From contig QHBT01000018.1 in NCBI GenBank assembly GCA_003244185.1, positions 1 through 64,000 on the forward strand: a stretch of 64,000 nucleotides of DNA, given 5' to 3'. Positions 32,542 through 42,000 of this stretch are shown here, piece after piece (within the stretch, counting starts at the first letter, position 1; each line of letters opens with the position of its first letter). The stretch comes from Candidatus Dormiibacter spiritus (lineage in GTDB: Bacteria; Chloroflexota; Dormibacteria; Dormibacterales; Dormibacteraceae). The position numbers and the translations under genes are program-made. Below the pieces are notes generated by a model that did not search any database, was not told where the DNA came from, and saw nothing but the letters and a program-made list of their open reading frames with translations.

Positions 32542-34116
32542 TCAGCCTGAAGGTGGCTTGATCGGCTGCTTGACCAGAGGCGCCGGCCGGGGCTCGACGG
32601 CGCGAGGCACAGCAGCCGGGGCCCGCGACGGCAAGGTCAGGGTGAGGGTGAGCTGCCCATCATCGGCCAGTTCACTGCGGAGGTCGCCCCCTTGGGCGCG
32701 GGCCAGCTCACGCGAGATGGCCAGGCCCAGGCCGACGCCGCCGGCCGCTGAAGAACGGGAGGGATCTGCCCGGTAGAAGCGATCGAACATGCGAGTTGGG
32801 TCAGGCCTGTGAGGTCCGACGCGGTTGTTCACGGCAACTGTCACCACCCCGCTGGACCAGCCGGCCGTCACGCTTACAGCCGTCTTGGCAGGCGCGTACT
32901 TCACTGCGTTGTCGAGCAGGTTGTCAAGGATCTGATGCAGACGCTCGGGGTCTGCCAGCGCCGGCGGCAGGTCTTCCGGCGCTCTCAGCTCCAGCTTCAG
33001 CTGACGCTCGTCGGCGCGCTGTCGGAGCAGCTCGATCTCCTGCTGCAGCTGGCTGGTCAGGTCGACAGCCGTCGTCTGCAGCGACATCTGCCCGGACTCG
33101 GCCCGCGCTAGATCCAGCAGCTCCTGGGAGAGGCGCAGGACCCGCTCCGCCTCCTCGTGCAGGATGGCGGCGGCGCGCTGCTTGTCGCTTTCGCTCGAAA
33201 GGCTGCCGTCGGTGAGGGCCTGACTGAAGCCGATCAGGCTCGTCAGCGGCGTCTTCAGCTCGTGCGACACGTTGGCCAAAAAGTCTCGCTGCAGAGCACG
33301 CGATCGCTCCACCGCCTCCGCCATCCGGTTGAAGGAGCGGCCGACCAGGCCTATCTCGTCTCGACCTGAGACATCCACCCGGCGCCCGTAGTCACCGGCA
33401 GTTATCGCCTCCGCTCCGGCCTGCAGCTCGCGCAATGGCCGGGTGAACATGCGCCCCAGCAGCACTGTCGCCAGCAGGGCCACCAGCAGCCCGACGGCGC
33501 CGGCCAGCAGCAGCCGGGGCAGGAGCTGCTGCGTGGTCTGGGCGGTGATGTCCTGGGTCGGCCTGACCAACAGGATCCAGGTGGCGAAGCGGTTCTGCGT
33601 CGTCTGGGCCGCCACCACCAGGTAGCTGCGATCAGAGATCTTGACAGTTCCTTCTCGCACGCGCTGGCCGGCAACAACGGTTTCCGCGCCGAGTGGGATC
33701 TTCTCTCCGACGCCCAGCTGAGACTGGCTGTCATAGATCACGAACGGCTCGCCCACCGGCCGCCGCGCCCCATTCCGAACCTGGTCCAGCAGCACCAGCC
33801 GGGCGCCGTCCAGGTTGAGCGAGGCGACCCTGGCGTTCACGACGGCGGCGAACTCATCCTCGCTCCCGACTGTCTCGGTGCACCTGTTGCTGACCCGGCT
33901 GACGCAGTCGAGGCCGACTATCTGGGGCTTGATGAGGAGCGCATTCTTCGCCAGCTGGTCTCTGGCCGTCTGCTCCTCCAGCCGGCTGACGAACGCCCAG
34001 GTGAGTCCACCGCTCAGGATCAGACTCACCGCCACTATGCCCACCGCGGCCAGCAGCAGGCGAAGTCGGAAGCTCAGGGCCGGTTCACCCCGTCTAGCTT
34101 GTAACCGACGCCCCAC
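32542..34116 (-). CDS. Two-component sensor histidine kinase
   Basis: Up to 524 residues: an N-terminal membrane segment (LRLLLAAVGIVAVSLILSGGL), an extracytoplasmic domain of about 150 residues, a second membrane segment (LLLAGAVGLLVALLATVLLG), a HAMP domain, the phosphoacceptor helix FLANVSHELKTPLTSLIGF and the ATPase with ILDNLLDNAVKYAP and GVGLGLAISREL. Start is either GTG 34116, overlapping the regulator by 43 bases, or CTG 34077, which overlaps its stop as CTGA after GGGGTGA. The second is plausible given other CTGA junctions in the window. The signal sensed is unknown. Confidence 0.94.
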   Translation of the reverse strand: MGRRLQARRGEPALSFRLRLLLAAVGIVAVSLILSGGLTWAFVSRLEEQTARDQLAKNALLIKPQIVGLDCVSRVSNRCTETVGSEDEFAAVVNARVASLNLDGARLVLLDQVRNGARRPVGEPFVIYDSQSQLGVGEKIPLGAETVVAGQRVREGTVKISDRSYLVVAAQTTQNRFATWILLVRPTQDITAQTTQQLLPRLLLAGAVGLLVALLATVLLGRMFTRPLRELQAGAEAITAGDYGRRVDVSGRDEIGLVGRSFNRMAEAVERSRALQRDFLANVSHELKTPLTSLIGFSQALTDGSLSSESDKQRAAAILHEEAERVLRLSQELLDLARAESGQMSLQTTAVDLTSQLQQEIELLRQRADERQLKLELRAPEDLPPALADPERLHQILDNLLDNAVKYAPAKTAVSVTAGWSSGVVTVAVNNRVGPHRPDPTRMFDRFYRADPSRSSAAGGVGLGLAISRELARAQGGDLRSELADDGQLTLTLTLPSRAPAAVPRAVEPRPAPLVKQPIKPPSG

Positions 34117-34793
34117 ACCGTCTGGATGGCCGGCTCCCGGATGCCGGCGGCCGTCAGCTTCTCCCTCACCTGCTGGACGTGGACGTCGACTGTGCGGGTA
34201 TAGCCGGGAAAGTCATATCCCCACACCCTCTCCAGCAGTTCATTGCGGGGAAAGACACGACCGGGATGGCGAGCCAGGAGCGCGAGCAGATCGAACTCCT
34301 TCGGGCGCAGCTGAAGGCGCGCGGTCCCGCAGCGGACCTCGTGCCGCTCCAGATCCACCTCCAAGCCGCCGGCGCGGATCACCTTGATCTGGTCGGGCTC
34401 CAGCCGTGCCCGACGCACCAGTGCTTTCGCCCGCGCCACCAGTTCCTGGGGGTGGAACGGCTTGGTCAGGTAGTCATCCGCCCCGACCTCCAAGCCGACC
34501 ACCTTCTCGGTGATGTCGTCCCTGGCGGTGAGCATGATGATCGGGATCTGGCTCTGGCGCCTGATCTCCTTGCAGATGGTCAACCCGTCGACATTGGGCA
34601 GCATGAGGTCGAGCACAACGAGGTCAGGCTTAACCTGACCGAACCGGCGCAGCGCATCGGCTCCGTCCCGCACAGCCTCGATCTGGTAGCCCTCGCGAGC
34701 CAGATAGAGACGCGCCAACTCGAGGATGTGATCCTCGTCATCGACGATGAGCACCTTCTGTTTAGCCACCGGAGGAGTGGACATGCCCATCAA
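34074..34793 (-). CDS. OmpR/PhoB family response regulator
   Basis: A 239-residue regulator with a receiver domain (acidic pair in IVDDEDHI, phospho-Asp in LVVLDLMLP, Thr in IMLTARDD, Lys in YLTKPFHPQELVAR) and a C-terminal winged helix (FDLLALLARHPGRVFPRNELLERVWGYDFPGYTRTVDVHVQQVR). It is the partner of the downstream kinase. Of the candidate starts, ATG 34793 is the longest; a start at the fourth residue is also possible. Upstream there is TTCAC-N5-GTCAC, which could be a direct-repeat site for a PhoP/PhoB-like regulator, but this is weak. Confidence 0.95.
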   Translation of the reverse strand: MMGMSTPPVAKQKVLIVDDEDHILELARLYLAREGYQIEAVRDGADALRRFGQVKPDLVVLDLMLPNVDGLTICKEIRRQSQIPIIMLTARDDITEKVVGLEVGADDYLTKPFHPQELVARAKALVRRARLEPDQIKVIRAGGLEVDLERHEVRCGTARLQLRPKEFDLLALLARHPGRVFPRNELLERVWGYDFPGYTRTVDVHVQQVREKLTAAGIREPAIQTVWGVGYKLDGVNRP

Positions 34794-34865
34794 TCATCGG
34801 GCCAGAGGCACCGCAATCCGCATTCAAAGCGTGTGACAGGCGTGAACTCTTTGTAAAGGCTGACT

Positions 34866-36176
34866 TCAATCGCGACCTGACCCTGCCCGAAAGACAAGGC
34901 GAACAGGATTTCCAGCGAAGCTGTAGCGCTGGCGCAGCCGGTTCTCCAGGTAGCGCCGATAGGAGAAGTGGACAAGCCCTGAGTCATTCACGAAAAGCAC
35001 CACCGTCGGGGTCTCCGAGTTCGCCTGCGTCGCATACTTGAGGCTCAGGCGGCGACCGCGGTAGGACGGCGGCGGCCGTTCTGCGAATGCCTCCCGCAGG
35101 AGCCGGTTCAACTCGTTGGTAGGGATCCTGATGCGGCGCTGGCCAACCACCTCCAGCGCAGTCGGCAGCAGCTTGCCCACACCCTGGCCGGTCTTGGCCG
35201 ATAGGGTGATCACTGGAGCATGGGAGACGAACTTGAACTCGTGCAGCATCTGTTTTTGCCAAACCGCCTGGTTCCGCTCCCCTTTCTCCAGCAGGTCGAT
35301 CTTGTTGACGACGAGAATCAGGCCCTTGCCCGCCTCCAGCGCGTAGCTCGCCACGTGCTGATCCTGGCTCAACACGCCGGTGGTTGCATCCAGCACCAGC
35401 AGCACAGCATCCGCGCGCTCCATGGCCTTGATGCCCCGCAGCAGGCTGAAGTGCTCGAGCCGATCGCGGGCCGCCGCCCGCCGCCGGATGCCAGCGGTGT
35501 CGACGAGCACCACCGGTAAGCCGTCGAAGCGGATCTCGGTGTCTACCGGGTCCCGCGTGGTGCCGGGCTGTTCCGAGACCAGCGAGCGCTCATCACCCAG
35601 CAGATGGTTCAAGAGCGACGACTTGCCGACGTTCGGCCTGCCCATGATGGCCAGGCGAGCAGCCGCCTCTTCCCCCTCCGGCTCGGCCTGGAAGGGCGGC
35701 AGCAGGTCCAGCACCCTGTCCAGCAGGTCGTCAACGCCTATGCCGTGCTGACCGGAGAGCATCACAGGTTCCGGAAAGCCGAGCTCCAGGACCTCGTTGC
35801 GGAGGTATTCGCGGCGAGGATCATCCGCCTTGTTGGCGGCGACGAGCACCGGCCGACCGGACCTGCGCAGCAGCTCGGCCAGATCCCTGTCGATCGCCGT
35901 CAATCCCTGCCGCACGTCGAGCAAGAAGACGAGTACCTGAGCCTCCTCGATGGCTACCCGGGTCTGCCCCTGCGCGTCGTTCTGATCCAGTCCCAAGCCG
36001 GCGGTGTCAACCACTGAGAGCTCTCGGCCTCGCCACTCCGTGACGCCGTAGAGCCTGTCGCGGGTCAGTCCCGGAACGCTGTCCACTATCGCCTTTCGCC
36101 AGCCGACGAGGCGGTTGAAGAGAGTGGACTTGCCTGTGTTGGGGCGGCCGACAAGAGCTATCAGTGGACGCGCCAT
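34866..36176 (-). CDS. der: Ribosome biogenesis GTPase Der (EngA)
   Basis: Der (436 residues) has two tandem GTPase domains: G1 GRPNTGKSTLFNRL with DTAGLG, and the second GRPNVGKSSLLNHL with DTAGIR, NKID and a C-terminal KH-like domain (SETPTVVLFVNDSGLVHFSYRRYLENRLR). The protein acts in 50S subunit assembly. It diverges from the debranching-type gene, which starts only 21 bases away, so the two promoters must overlap. Confidence 0.97.
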   Translation of the reverse strand: MARPLIALVGRPNTGKSTLFNRLVGWRKAIVDSVPGLTRDRLYGVTEWRGRELSVVDTAGLGLDQNDAQGQTRVAIEEAQVLVFLLDVRQGLTAIDRDLAELLRRSGRPVLVAANKADDPRREYLRNEVLELGFPEPVMLSGQHGIGVDDLLDRVLDLLPPFQAEPEGEEAAARLAIMGRPNVGKSSLLNHLLGDERSLVSEQPGTTRDPVDTEIRFDGLPVVLVDTAGIRRRAAARDRLEHFSLLRGIKAMERADAVLLVLDATTGVLSQDQHVASYALEAGKGLILVVNKIDLLEKGERNQAVWQKQMLHEFKFVSHAPVITLSAKTGQGVGKLLPTALEVVGQRRIRIPTNELNRLLREAFAERPPPSYRGRRLSLKYATQANSETPTVVLFVNDSGLVHFSYRRYLENRLRQRYSFAGNPVRLVFRAGSGRD

Positions 36177-36197
36177 GCCAAAGCATTCTTACAATTC

Positions 36198-38315
36198 GTG
36201 GCCTTGCTCGAAGACCGGATCATCCTGAAGCAGAACGACCTCTTCGCCGCCTCCGAGCTGGACGGTGACATCCCCGCCGACAACGAGGACGGCATGGGTC
36301 TCTACAGGTCCGACACCCGGTTCCTCTCCAGCTACGAGCTGCGAATCAACGACGTCCGGCCGATCCTGCTCTCCAGCAGCGTGGACAGGGCCTACGTCGC
36401 CACGTTCCAACTGGTCAATCCGGCGCTCGGCGAACCGGATCAAGCTGGCTACATCCCGAAGCAGACGCTCAGCATCAGGCGCACGCGTTTCGTCCACAAC
36501 GGGATGCACGAGAGAATTGGTCTGCAGAACTGGAACACGCATCCCGTCCAGGTGGAGCTGCAGCTCAACTTCGCTGCCGACTTCCTCGACATCTTCGAAG
36601 TCCGCGGCTACCACCGCCCCCTGGAGATGGGCCGGCGTGAGCCTGTCGCTCGCACGGCTGAGGGCATGCGTTATTCGTATCTGGGACTGGATCAGGTCCA
36701 GCGCCGCACGGAGATCTGTTTTGACCCCATGCCCAGTCAGATCGGTGAGGCTGCCACCTTTCAGCTCGAACTGGCAGCTCAGGAGCGCTTCGTTCTGCTT
36801 GTGGACATCCTGCCCCGGCTGGGCGTTGAGGCCGAGCCTGACGGCTTCCACTTCGACGGGGCGCTAGAGTCGCTCGAACACACGTATGCCGGCTGGAATG
36901 CGACCTGCACTCATTACGGCACCGACAACGAGGTGCTCGATTCAGAGCTGATCTGGCGGAACCGGGAGGACCTCCGCGTCCTCTGCGACGATCGCTCGAC
37001 AGGCCTCTTCCCCACCGCGGGGCTGCCCTGGTACGCAGTCCCCTTCGGGCGCGACGCGCTGATCACCTCCTTTCAGACCCTTGCTTTCAACCCAGATTTG
37101 GCCCGTGGCAGCCTGCGCTATCTGGCTCGGCGGCAGGGCACCGAGGTCAACCACTTCCGCGAGGAGGAGCCCGGAAAGATCCTGCACGAGATGCGGTTCG
37201 GGGAGCTGGCCAACCTGAAGCAGGTCCCCCACACGCCCTACTACGGGACTGTCGACGCCACCCCGCTCTTCCTGGTCCTGCTTGTCGAGCTCGTCGACTG
37301 GACAGGCGACACCGACCTCTTTGACGAGCTGCGTGCCAACGTGACTGCAGCGTTGGAGTGGATCGACAGCTATGGGGACCACGACGGGGACGGTTTCGTC
37401 GAGTACTCCCAGCACGGCAGCGCGGGAGTCCGGAACCAGGGCTGGAAGGACTCCACGAATTCGCTCATGGACGGCGACCGGCTGGCGTCCCTGCCGGCGG
37501 CGCTGGTTGAAGTCCAGGGCTACGTTTACCACGCCAAGGCGGGGTTGGCTCGAATCCTGCGCCATCTGGGCCGCCGTCAGGAGGCGGACAAGCTGCAAGC
37601 GCAGGCGGAGGAGCTGTTCAGGCGCTTCAACGAAGCTTTCTGGATGCCTGATGAGAGCTTCTACGCTCAGGCGCTGGACGGTGAGAAGCGGCAGGTCCGG
37701 TCGATCACCAGCAACCCCGGCCACTGCCTCTGGTCGCGGATTGCGACAGCGGAGCGCGCGAACCAGGTGGTCGATCGGCTGCTCGCGCCCGACCTCTTCA
37801 GCGGCTGGGGCGTCCGCACCCTCTCGGCTCAAGAGCCCAGCTACAACCCCATGAGCTACCACAACGGCTCCATCTGGCCGCACGACAACTCGATCATCGC
37901 CGCGGGCATGAGTCGCTACGGCCGCCGTGATGCGACTGAGCTGGTTGCGCACTCAATGATGGATGCGTGCATGCGGTTCTCCGACAAGCGAGTGCCGGAA
38001 CTCTTCTGTGGCTTTGCGCGAGACGGTCGCTTCGGCACAGGGCCCGGCGAGTACCTGGTCAGCTGCAGCCCGCAAGCTTGGGGGGCCGGAGCCCTGTTCC
38101 ATTTCCTGCAGACTCTGGCCGGCGTGCAGGTGAGTGCACTGACCGCGCAGCTCAAGATCGACCCCCTGCCCTCGTCGCTCTACAAACTGCTGCGCGTGGA
38201 GGGCATGCGCGTAGCGGACGGGGAACTGGACTTCACAGTTCGCCAGTCTGACGGGCAGGTCCGGGTCCAGGTGGATCGGCAGCCGGTGGGCCTGCGGCTG
38301 GGGCTACCCGCCTGA
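36198..38315 (+). CDS. Amylo-alpha-1,6-glucosidase family protein (glycogen debranching type)
   Basis: The protein (705 residues from GTG 36198) has an N-terminal GDE_N_bis-type domain (IILKQNDLFAASELDGDIP, GLYRSDTRFLSSYEL) and a C-terminal (alpha/alpha)6 barrel resembling COG3408 enzymes: TAGLPWYAVPFGRDALITS, GNQGWKDSTNSLMDGD-like NQGWKDSTNSLMDGD and YHNGSIWPHDNSIIAAGM. Such proteins debranch glycogen or hydrolyse other alpha-glucosides; some relatives act on glucosylglycerate-type solutes. The following glycosyltransferase and GpgS-like genes make a compatible-solute or storage-carbohydrate role likely. Exact substrate unknown. Confidence 0.85.
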   Translation: MALLEDRIILKQNDLFAASELDGDIPADNEDGMGLYRSDTRFLSSYELRINDVRPILLSSSVDRAYVATFQLVNPALGEPDQAGYIPKQTLSIRRTRFVHNGMHERIGLQNWNTHPVQVELQLNFAADFLDIFEVRGYHRPLEMGRREPVARTAEGMRYSYLGLDQVQRRTEICFDPMPSQIGEAATFQLELAAQERFVLLVDILPRLGVEAEPDGFHFDGALESLEHTYAGWNATCTHYGTDNEVLDSELIWRNREDLRVLCDDRSTGLFPTAGLPWYAVPFGRDALITSFQTLAFNPDLARGSLRYLARRQGTEVNHFREEEPGKILHEMRFGELANLKQVPHTPYYGTVDATPLFLVLLVELVDWTGDTDLFDELRANVTAALEWIDSYGDHDGDGFVEYSQHGSAGVRNQGWKDSTNSLMDGDRLASLPAALVEVQGYVYHAKAGLARILRHLGRRQEADKLQAQAEELFRRFNEAFWMPDESFYAQALDGEKRQVRSITSNPGHCLWSRIATAERANQVVDRLLAPDLFSGWGVRTLSAQEPSYNPMSYHNGSIWPHDNSIIAAGMSRYGRRDATELVAHSMMDACMRFSDKRVPELFCGFARDGRFGTGPGEYLVSCSPQAWGAGALFHFLQTLAGVQVSALTAQLKIDPLPSSLYKLLRVEGMRVADGELDFTVRQSDGQVRVQVDRQPVGLRLGLPA

Positions 38316-39529
38316 CCCGCCGGACGTCCCGCCGGATAGCGCTGCTGCATTACACGGCACCGCCCGTCACCGGCGGCGTGGAAGCCATCCTGGCCGCTCA
38401 GGCCGATCTCCTCCGAGGCGCGGGGCACGATGTGAGAGTGCTGGCCGGGCGCGGCGACGCCGAACTGATCCCGGAGCTGGACTCACGCCACCCGGAGGTG
38501 GAATTGGTGACCCGGGCCCTGGCCGCCGGCGATGACGCCGGCGAAAAGTTCGGTCAGCTCCAGAGCCGACTGCGGACCGTTCTCTCGGACAGGCTCTCAG
38601 ATCGCGAGCTGGTGCTGGTCCACAACGTGATGACCATGCCGTTCAACCTGCCCGCCGCCGCGGCCCTGGCTGATTTGGGACTGCCCAAGGTGGCCTGGAC
38701 GCACGATCTAGCCTGGGTGGATCCTCGCCATGCGGCTTACCAGCGCCGGAGCTGGCCGACCTCGCTGCTGCGGCTTCCTCAGGAGCGGACCACCTACGTG
38801 GCCATCTCCGAGGTCCGCCGGGGGGAGATCTGCTCGGTGCTCGGCCTCCCGGTTGATCAGGTGCCCATCGTGCCCAACGGCATCGATCCGGCCCAGGTCT
38901 TCTCGCTCGGCAGCCACGTGCTGCAGTTGGCGGCCGCGGCCGGCTTCAACGACGCGGATCCCCTGATCCTGGTCCCGGTTCGCATCACTCGCCGCAAACG
39001 CCTGGAGCTGGCCTTGGCGGCAGCGGCTATCCTTCGCCGGCGTGAGCCCGCCCTCCGGCTGGTGGTGACTGGACCACTGGGCCCGCACTCCGGCGACAAC
39101 CTTGCCTATTGGCGGGAACTGGAGAGGCTTCGCTCGCAGCTCGGGCTAGAGGCTGTAGTTTCCTTCCTGCATGAGCAGACCCCGCTTGAGGCGCCGCATC
39201 CCATCAGCCAGCAGGACGTCTTCGAGCTCTACCGGCTGGCTGACATGATCCTGCTGCCGAGTGAGTCAGAGGGTTTTGGCCTACCGGTCTTGGAAGCGGC
39301 TCTGGTCCGCGCACCGCTGGTCTGCGCTGACCTGCCTGTGCTGCGGGAACCGGGAGCCGGCAACTTCACCTTCCCCCCTTTCGCCTCAGCTGAGGTCGTC
39401 GCCGAGACGTTGGCTCAAGCGTTGAGCAGCCCTGCCGCCGACCTGCGCCGGAACGTCCTGCGCACCTTCGCCTGGCCCAGGGTGTTGCGAGCCACCGAGC
39501 AGGTCATGGAGCAGGTGCTTGGCGGATAG
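38312..39529 (+). CDS. GT4-type glycosyltransferase (CTG start)
   Basis: A GT-B enzyme of 405 residues, paralogous to the one at 14027-15301. The conserved opening IALLHYTAPPVTGGVE lies before the first in-frame GTG (38378), while no ATG, GTG or TTG exists between that motif and an in-frame TGA at 38249. CTG 38312 overlaps the previous stop as CTGA and restores the full N-terminus. Donor-site motifs: VPNGIDPAQV, VPVRITRRKRLELAL and SESEGFGLPVLEAAL. With the debranching-type and GpgS-like neighbours it may finish or extend a glucosylglycerate-type product; acceptor unknown. Confidence 0.87.
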   Translation: MTRRTSRRIALLHYTAPPVTGGVEAILAAQADLLRGAGHDVRVLAGRGDAELIPELDSRHPEVELVTRALAAGDDAGEKFGQLQSRLRTVLSDRLSDRELVLVHNVMTMPFNLPAAAALADLGLPKVAWTHDLAWVDPRHAAYQRRSWPTSLLRLPQERTTYVAISEVRRGEICSVLGLPVDQVPIVPNGIDPAQVFSLGSHVLQLAAAAGFNDADPLILVPVRITRRKRLELALAAAAILRRREPALRLVVTGPLGPHSGDNLAYWRELERLRSQLGLEAVVSFLHEQTPLEAPHPISQQDVFELYRLADMILLPSESEGFGLPVLEAALVRAPLVCADLPVLREPGAGNFTFPPFASAEVVAETLAQALSSPAADLRRNVLRTFAWPRVLRATEQVMEQVLGG

Positions 39530-41411
39530 GCGGCCGCGCCTGCTGATTCCCATCATTCGGGAAAGCTCAGCCGGAGAGCTGCTGGGGATTGCTGAGGCGG
39601 TGCTCAGAGGGGAGAACGGAAGCGGCCAGATGCTTGGCGTGGTCGCCCATCCCTTCGGTAGGCCGGTGGCTGAGAACGTGACGGTGGCACGGCGCTACCG
39701 AGCGCTGCTGCGCCGGATCAGCGCGCTGCAGGGCCGGCGCCACCGCAGTCTGGGGGCGCAGGTCAGAGTGGCCAACACTGTCGCTCAGGGCGTTCGCGAG
39801 GCAGCCTACGAGAACTCGACCGACCTCATAGTCATGGACTGGCCGGACGCCGACGTGACAATGAGGGCCAGCATCGAAGATCTGTTGGAGAGCCCACCCA
39901 GCGATCTGGTGCTCGTGAGGGCGGCCCAGCCGGACCGCGCTGCCGCACTTGGGGTGCTGGTGCCGGTCAGGGGTGGTCCCAGCGCCCAGCTCGCGCTTCG
40001 TGTGGCCGCCGCCATAGCTACAGCCTGGCAGCAGTCACTGACCGTGCTGCACGTGCGTGACGGCAGGCACTCGCCTGATCGCCGGGAGCGCGAGTCGGAC
40101 CAGTTTCGCCAACTGGTCAGCGAGTCGGGTCACGACTGCCAGGTGGTCGAAGTCGATTCCCGGAGCCCCAGCGAGGCCATCATCGCCGAAGGCCAGAAGT
40201 ACGGCGCTGTCGTCCTTGGCGCCTATGCCGAGGTCAGCCGGACCCATGTGGTGGTGGGGTCTCGCCTGGCGCGGGCGGTCGACGCGCTGCACGGCTATGT
40301 GATCCTGGCCAAGAGCCCCCAAGCGCTGCCGGCGATCAGCGACAGCGAGGCCCCCACCCCGCTCACGCTTCGCCGCCCCCAGGACATCTCAGCTGTCGTC
40401 GATCGCTGGTTCGCGGAGAACACCTTCCACTCGCGTGAGTTTCGAGATGTGGGGCGGCTGGTGGAGTTGAAGCGCCGGCAGGGGCTCACGATCAGCCTGG
40501 CCCTGCCCACGCTGAATGAAGCCGGCACGATCCGTGAGGTGGTCACAGTGATGAAGACATCGCTGATGCAGCGCCACCCGCTGCTGGACGAGATAGTGGT
40601 GGTCGATTCAGGGTCCGACGACGGCACCATAGACATCGTCCGTTCCCTGGGCGTGCCGGTTTATCCGCATCCCCAGATTCTCTCCGAGCTGGGTGCCTTT
40701 CGGGGCAAGGGGGAGGCTTTGTGGAAGAGTCTCCACCAGGTGAGGGGCGACATCGTCGCGTGGTGCGACACGGACATCTCGAACATTCACCCCCAGTTCG
40801 TCTATGGCACAGTGGGGCCGCTGCTGACCGATCCCCGGATCGGCTACGTCAAGGGCTTCTACCGCCGACCCCTCCAGTTCGGGGGGGAGCTGCGCACCGC
40901 CGGTGGCGGCCGAGTCACCGAGCTGGCGGCCAGGCCTCTGCTGAACCTCTTCTATCCCGAGCTCTCAGGCCTGGTCCAACCGCTGTCGGGCGAGTACGCC
41001 GGCAGGCGCGAGGTCCTGGAGCGGCTGCCCTTCTTCACAGGCTATGGAGTAGAGGTCGGCCACCTGATCGACCTGCTGGAGAACTTCGGCCTGAACACCA
41101 TCGCGCAGACGGATCTGGGCGTGCGCATCCATCGCAACCAGGAGCTCTTGAACCTTTCCAAAATGGCCTTTGCGATCATGCAGGTGGCGCTGAAGCGGCT
41201 GGGTGATCGGCACCGCATGCACCTGGTCGAAGAGGTGAACCGCTCAATGAAGCTGATCCACTACGCCAACGGTCCCTTCTTCCTAGAGGTGGTGGAGATT
41301 GCCGATCACGAGCGACCGCCGATGGCTTCGATTCCCGAATATGAGCACAGCCGTCGACTGCTCGAGTCGGTGGCAGGAGCTGAGCCGCGGCCTGCCCTGG
41401 CGGCTTGGTAG
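39519..41411 (+). CDS. Glucosyl-3-phosphoglycerate synthase-like GT2 fused to two universal stress domains
   Basis: A 630-residue protein from TTG 39519 (overlapping the previous gene by 11 bases). Residues 1-140 and 145-270 are two UspA-like domains, as in RRPRLLIPIIRESSAGELLG and AALGVLVPVRGGPSAQLALRV. Residues about 300-615 are a GT-A glycosyltransferase matching GpgS: ISLALPTLNEAGTIREVV, EIVVVDSGSDDGTIDIV, RGKGEALWKSL, the metal motif VAWCDTDISN, and GEYAGRREVLERLPFFTGYGVEVG. GpgS makes glucosyl-3-phosphoglycerate for glucosylglycerate or polymethylated polysaccharides. No GpgP phosphatase is in the window. The stress-domain fusion suggests nucleotide- or stress-linked control. Confidence 0.87.
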   Translation: MADRRPRLLIPIIRESSAGELLGIAEAVLRGENGSGQMLGVVAHPFGRPVAENVTVARRYRALLRRISALQGRRHRSLGAQVRVANTVAQGVREAAYENSTDLIVMDWPDADVTMRASIEDLLESPPSDLVLVRAAQPDRAAALGVLVPVRGGPSAQLALRVAAAIATAWQQSLTVLHVRDGRHSPDRRERESDQFRQLVSESGHDCQVVEVDSRSPSEAIIAEGQKYGAVVLGAYAEVSRTHVVVGSRLARAVDALHGYVILAKSPQALPAISDSEAPTPLTLRRPQDISAVVDRWFAENTFHSREFRDVGRLVELKRRQGLTISLALPTLNEAGTIREVVTVMKTSLMQRHPLLDEIVVVDSGSDDGTIDIVRSLGVPVYPHPQILSELGAFRGKGEALWKSLHQVRGDIVAWCDTDISNIHPQFVYGTVGPLLTDPRIGYVKGFYRRPLQFGGELRTAGGGRVTELAARPLLNLFYPELSGLVQPLSGEYAGRREVLERLPFFTGYGVEVGHLIDLLENFGLNTIAQTDLGVRIHRNQELLNLSKMAFAIMQVALKRLGDRHRMHLVEEVNRSMKLIHYANGPFFLEVVEIADHERPPMASIPEYEHSRRLLESVAGAEPRPALAAW

Positions 41412-41470
41412 GGCAAACTTCCTAGAGAGTGACCACTGCCGGATGCACTGCCGTGCGGAGGCGGCCCTCC

Positions 41471-41551
41471 TCTCCTGAGGTGATCGAGAACTCCGCGATA
41501 CACCGCTGAGCGTGGGGCGCGAATGTGACGAAAGACCTGGGTTGACGACAC
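41471..41551 (-). pseudogene. 5' fragment of an SRPBCC/AHSA1 gene
   Basis: A minus-strand GTG at 41551 begins SSTQVFRHIRAPRSAVYRGVLD, which is the standard first strand and helix of AHSA1/START-like proteins, but the following residues (HLRRGGPPPHGS) lose the family. It appears to be the first ~25 codons of a gene cut off by deletion. The 178-base interval between convergent genes also has an inverted repeat GGGTTG-N6-CAACCC near 41538-41555. Confidence 0.4.
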
Positions 41552-41589
41552 AACCCCTACTCTGTTGGCGTCGTCGGCGGCGGAACCTG

Positions 41590-42000
41590 CTAGGCGACTA
41601 CCAGCTCCTCTTGGCGCAGCGGGCCGCCGTCACGCTCGGCGCGGAAAGAGTTCTGGTCCACACAGCGCCCCTGCACGCAACTGACAATGAGGTAGGAGGC
41701 GCCGGCCCAGGAGCGCTCAGCATCAGTGCTGGATGCCTGTGCCGGGTGATCAGGATGGCTGTGGTAGTAGCCCAGCACGTCCAGACCGCGCTCGTCGCAT
41801 TCCTTCTGAGCCCGGATGTACTCGATCGGGTCAAGCTCGTAGCGATCGCGGGCCCTGTCGACAACAGTGTTCCGGATGGGCCGCGTCTCAGCGACGACCG
41901 AGTCGCCCTTGGCGGCGACCAGCAGCCCGCAGATCTCGTTCGGATAGCCCGCTTCAGCGTGGCGCCGGATCTCGTCCAGCGCCATCCGGTCGATTTTCAC
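41590..42000 (-). CDS. JAMM/MPN+ metalloprotease, Mec-like
   Basis: A 136-residue protein with the complete JAMM zinc motif: Glu in NEICGLL and HSHPDHPAQASSTDAERSW (H-x-H-x10-D). In Mycobacterium the homologue Mec cleaves cysteine off the CysO carrier after CysM action. Its start overlaps the stop of the cysteine synthase gene by four bases (ATGA), supporting that role. A CysO-type carrier gene is not visible between or beside them. Confidence 0.9.
   Translation of the reverse strand: MKIDRMALDEIRRHAEAGYPNEICGLLVAAKGDSVVAETRPIRNTVVDRARDRYELDPIEYIRAQKECDERGLDVLGYYHSHPDHPAQASSTDAERSWAGASYLIVSCVQGRCVDQNSFRAERDGGPLRQEELVVA

Noticed and set aside
36190-36195. TACAAT hexamer as -10 of the debranching-type gene
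   Set aside because: It lies two bases before the start codon, so a transcript from it would begin inside the gene.
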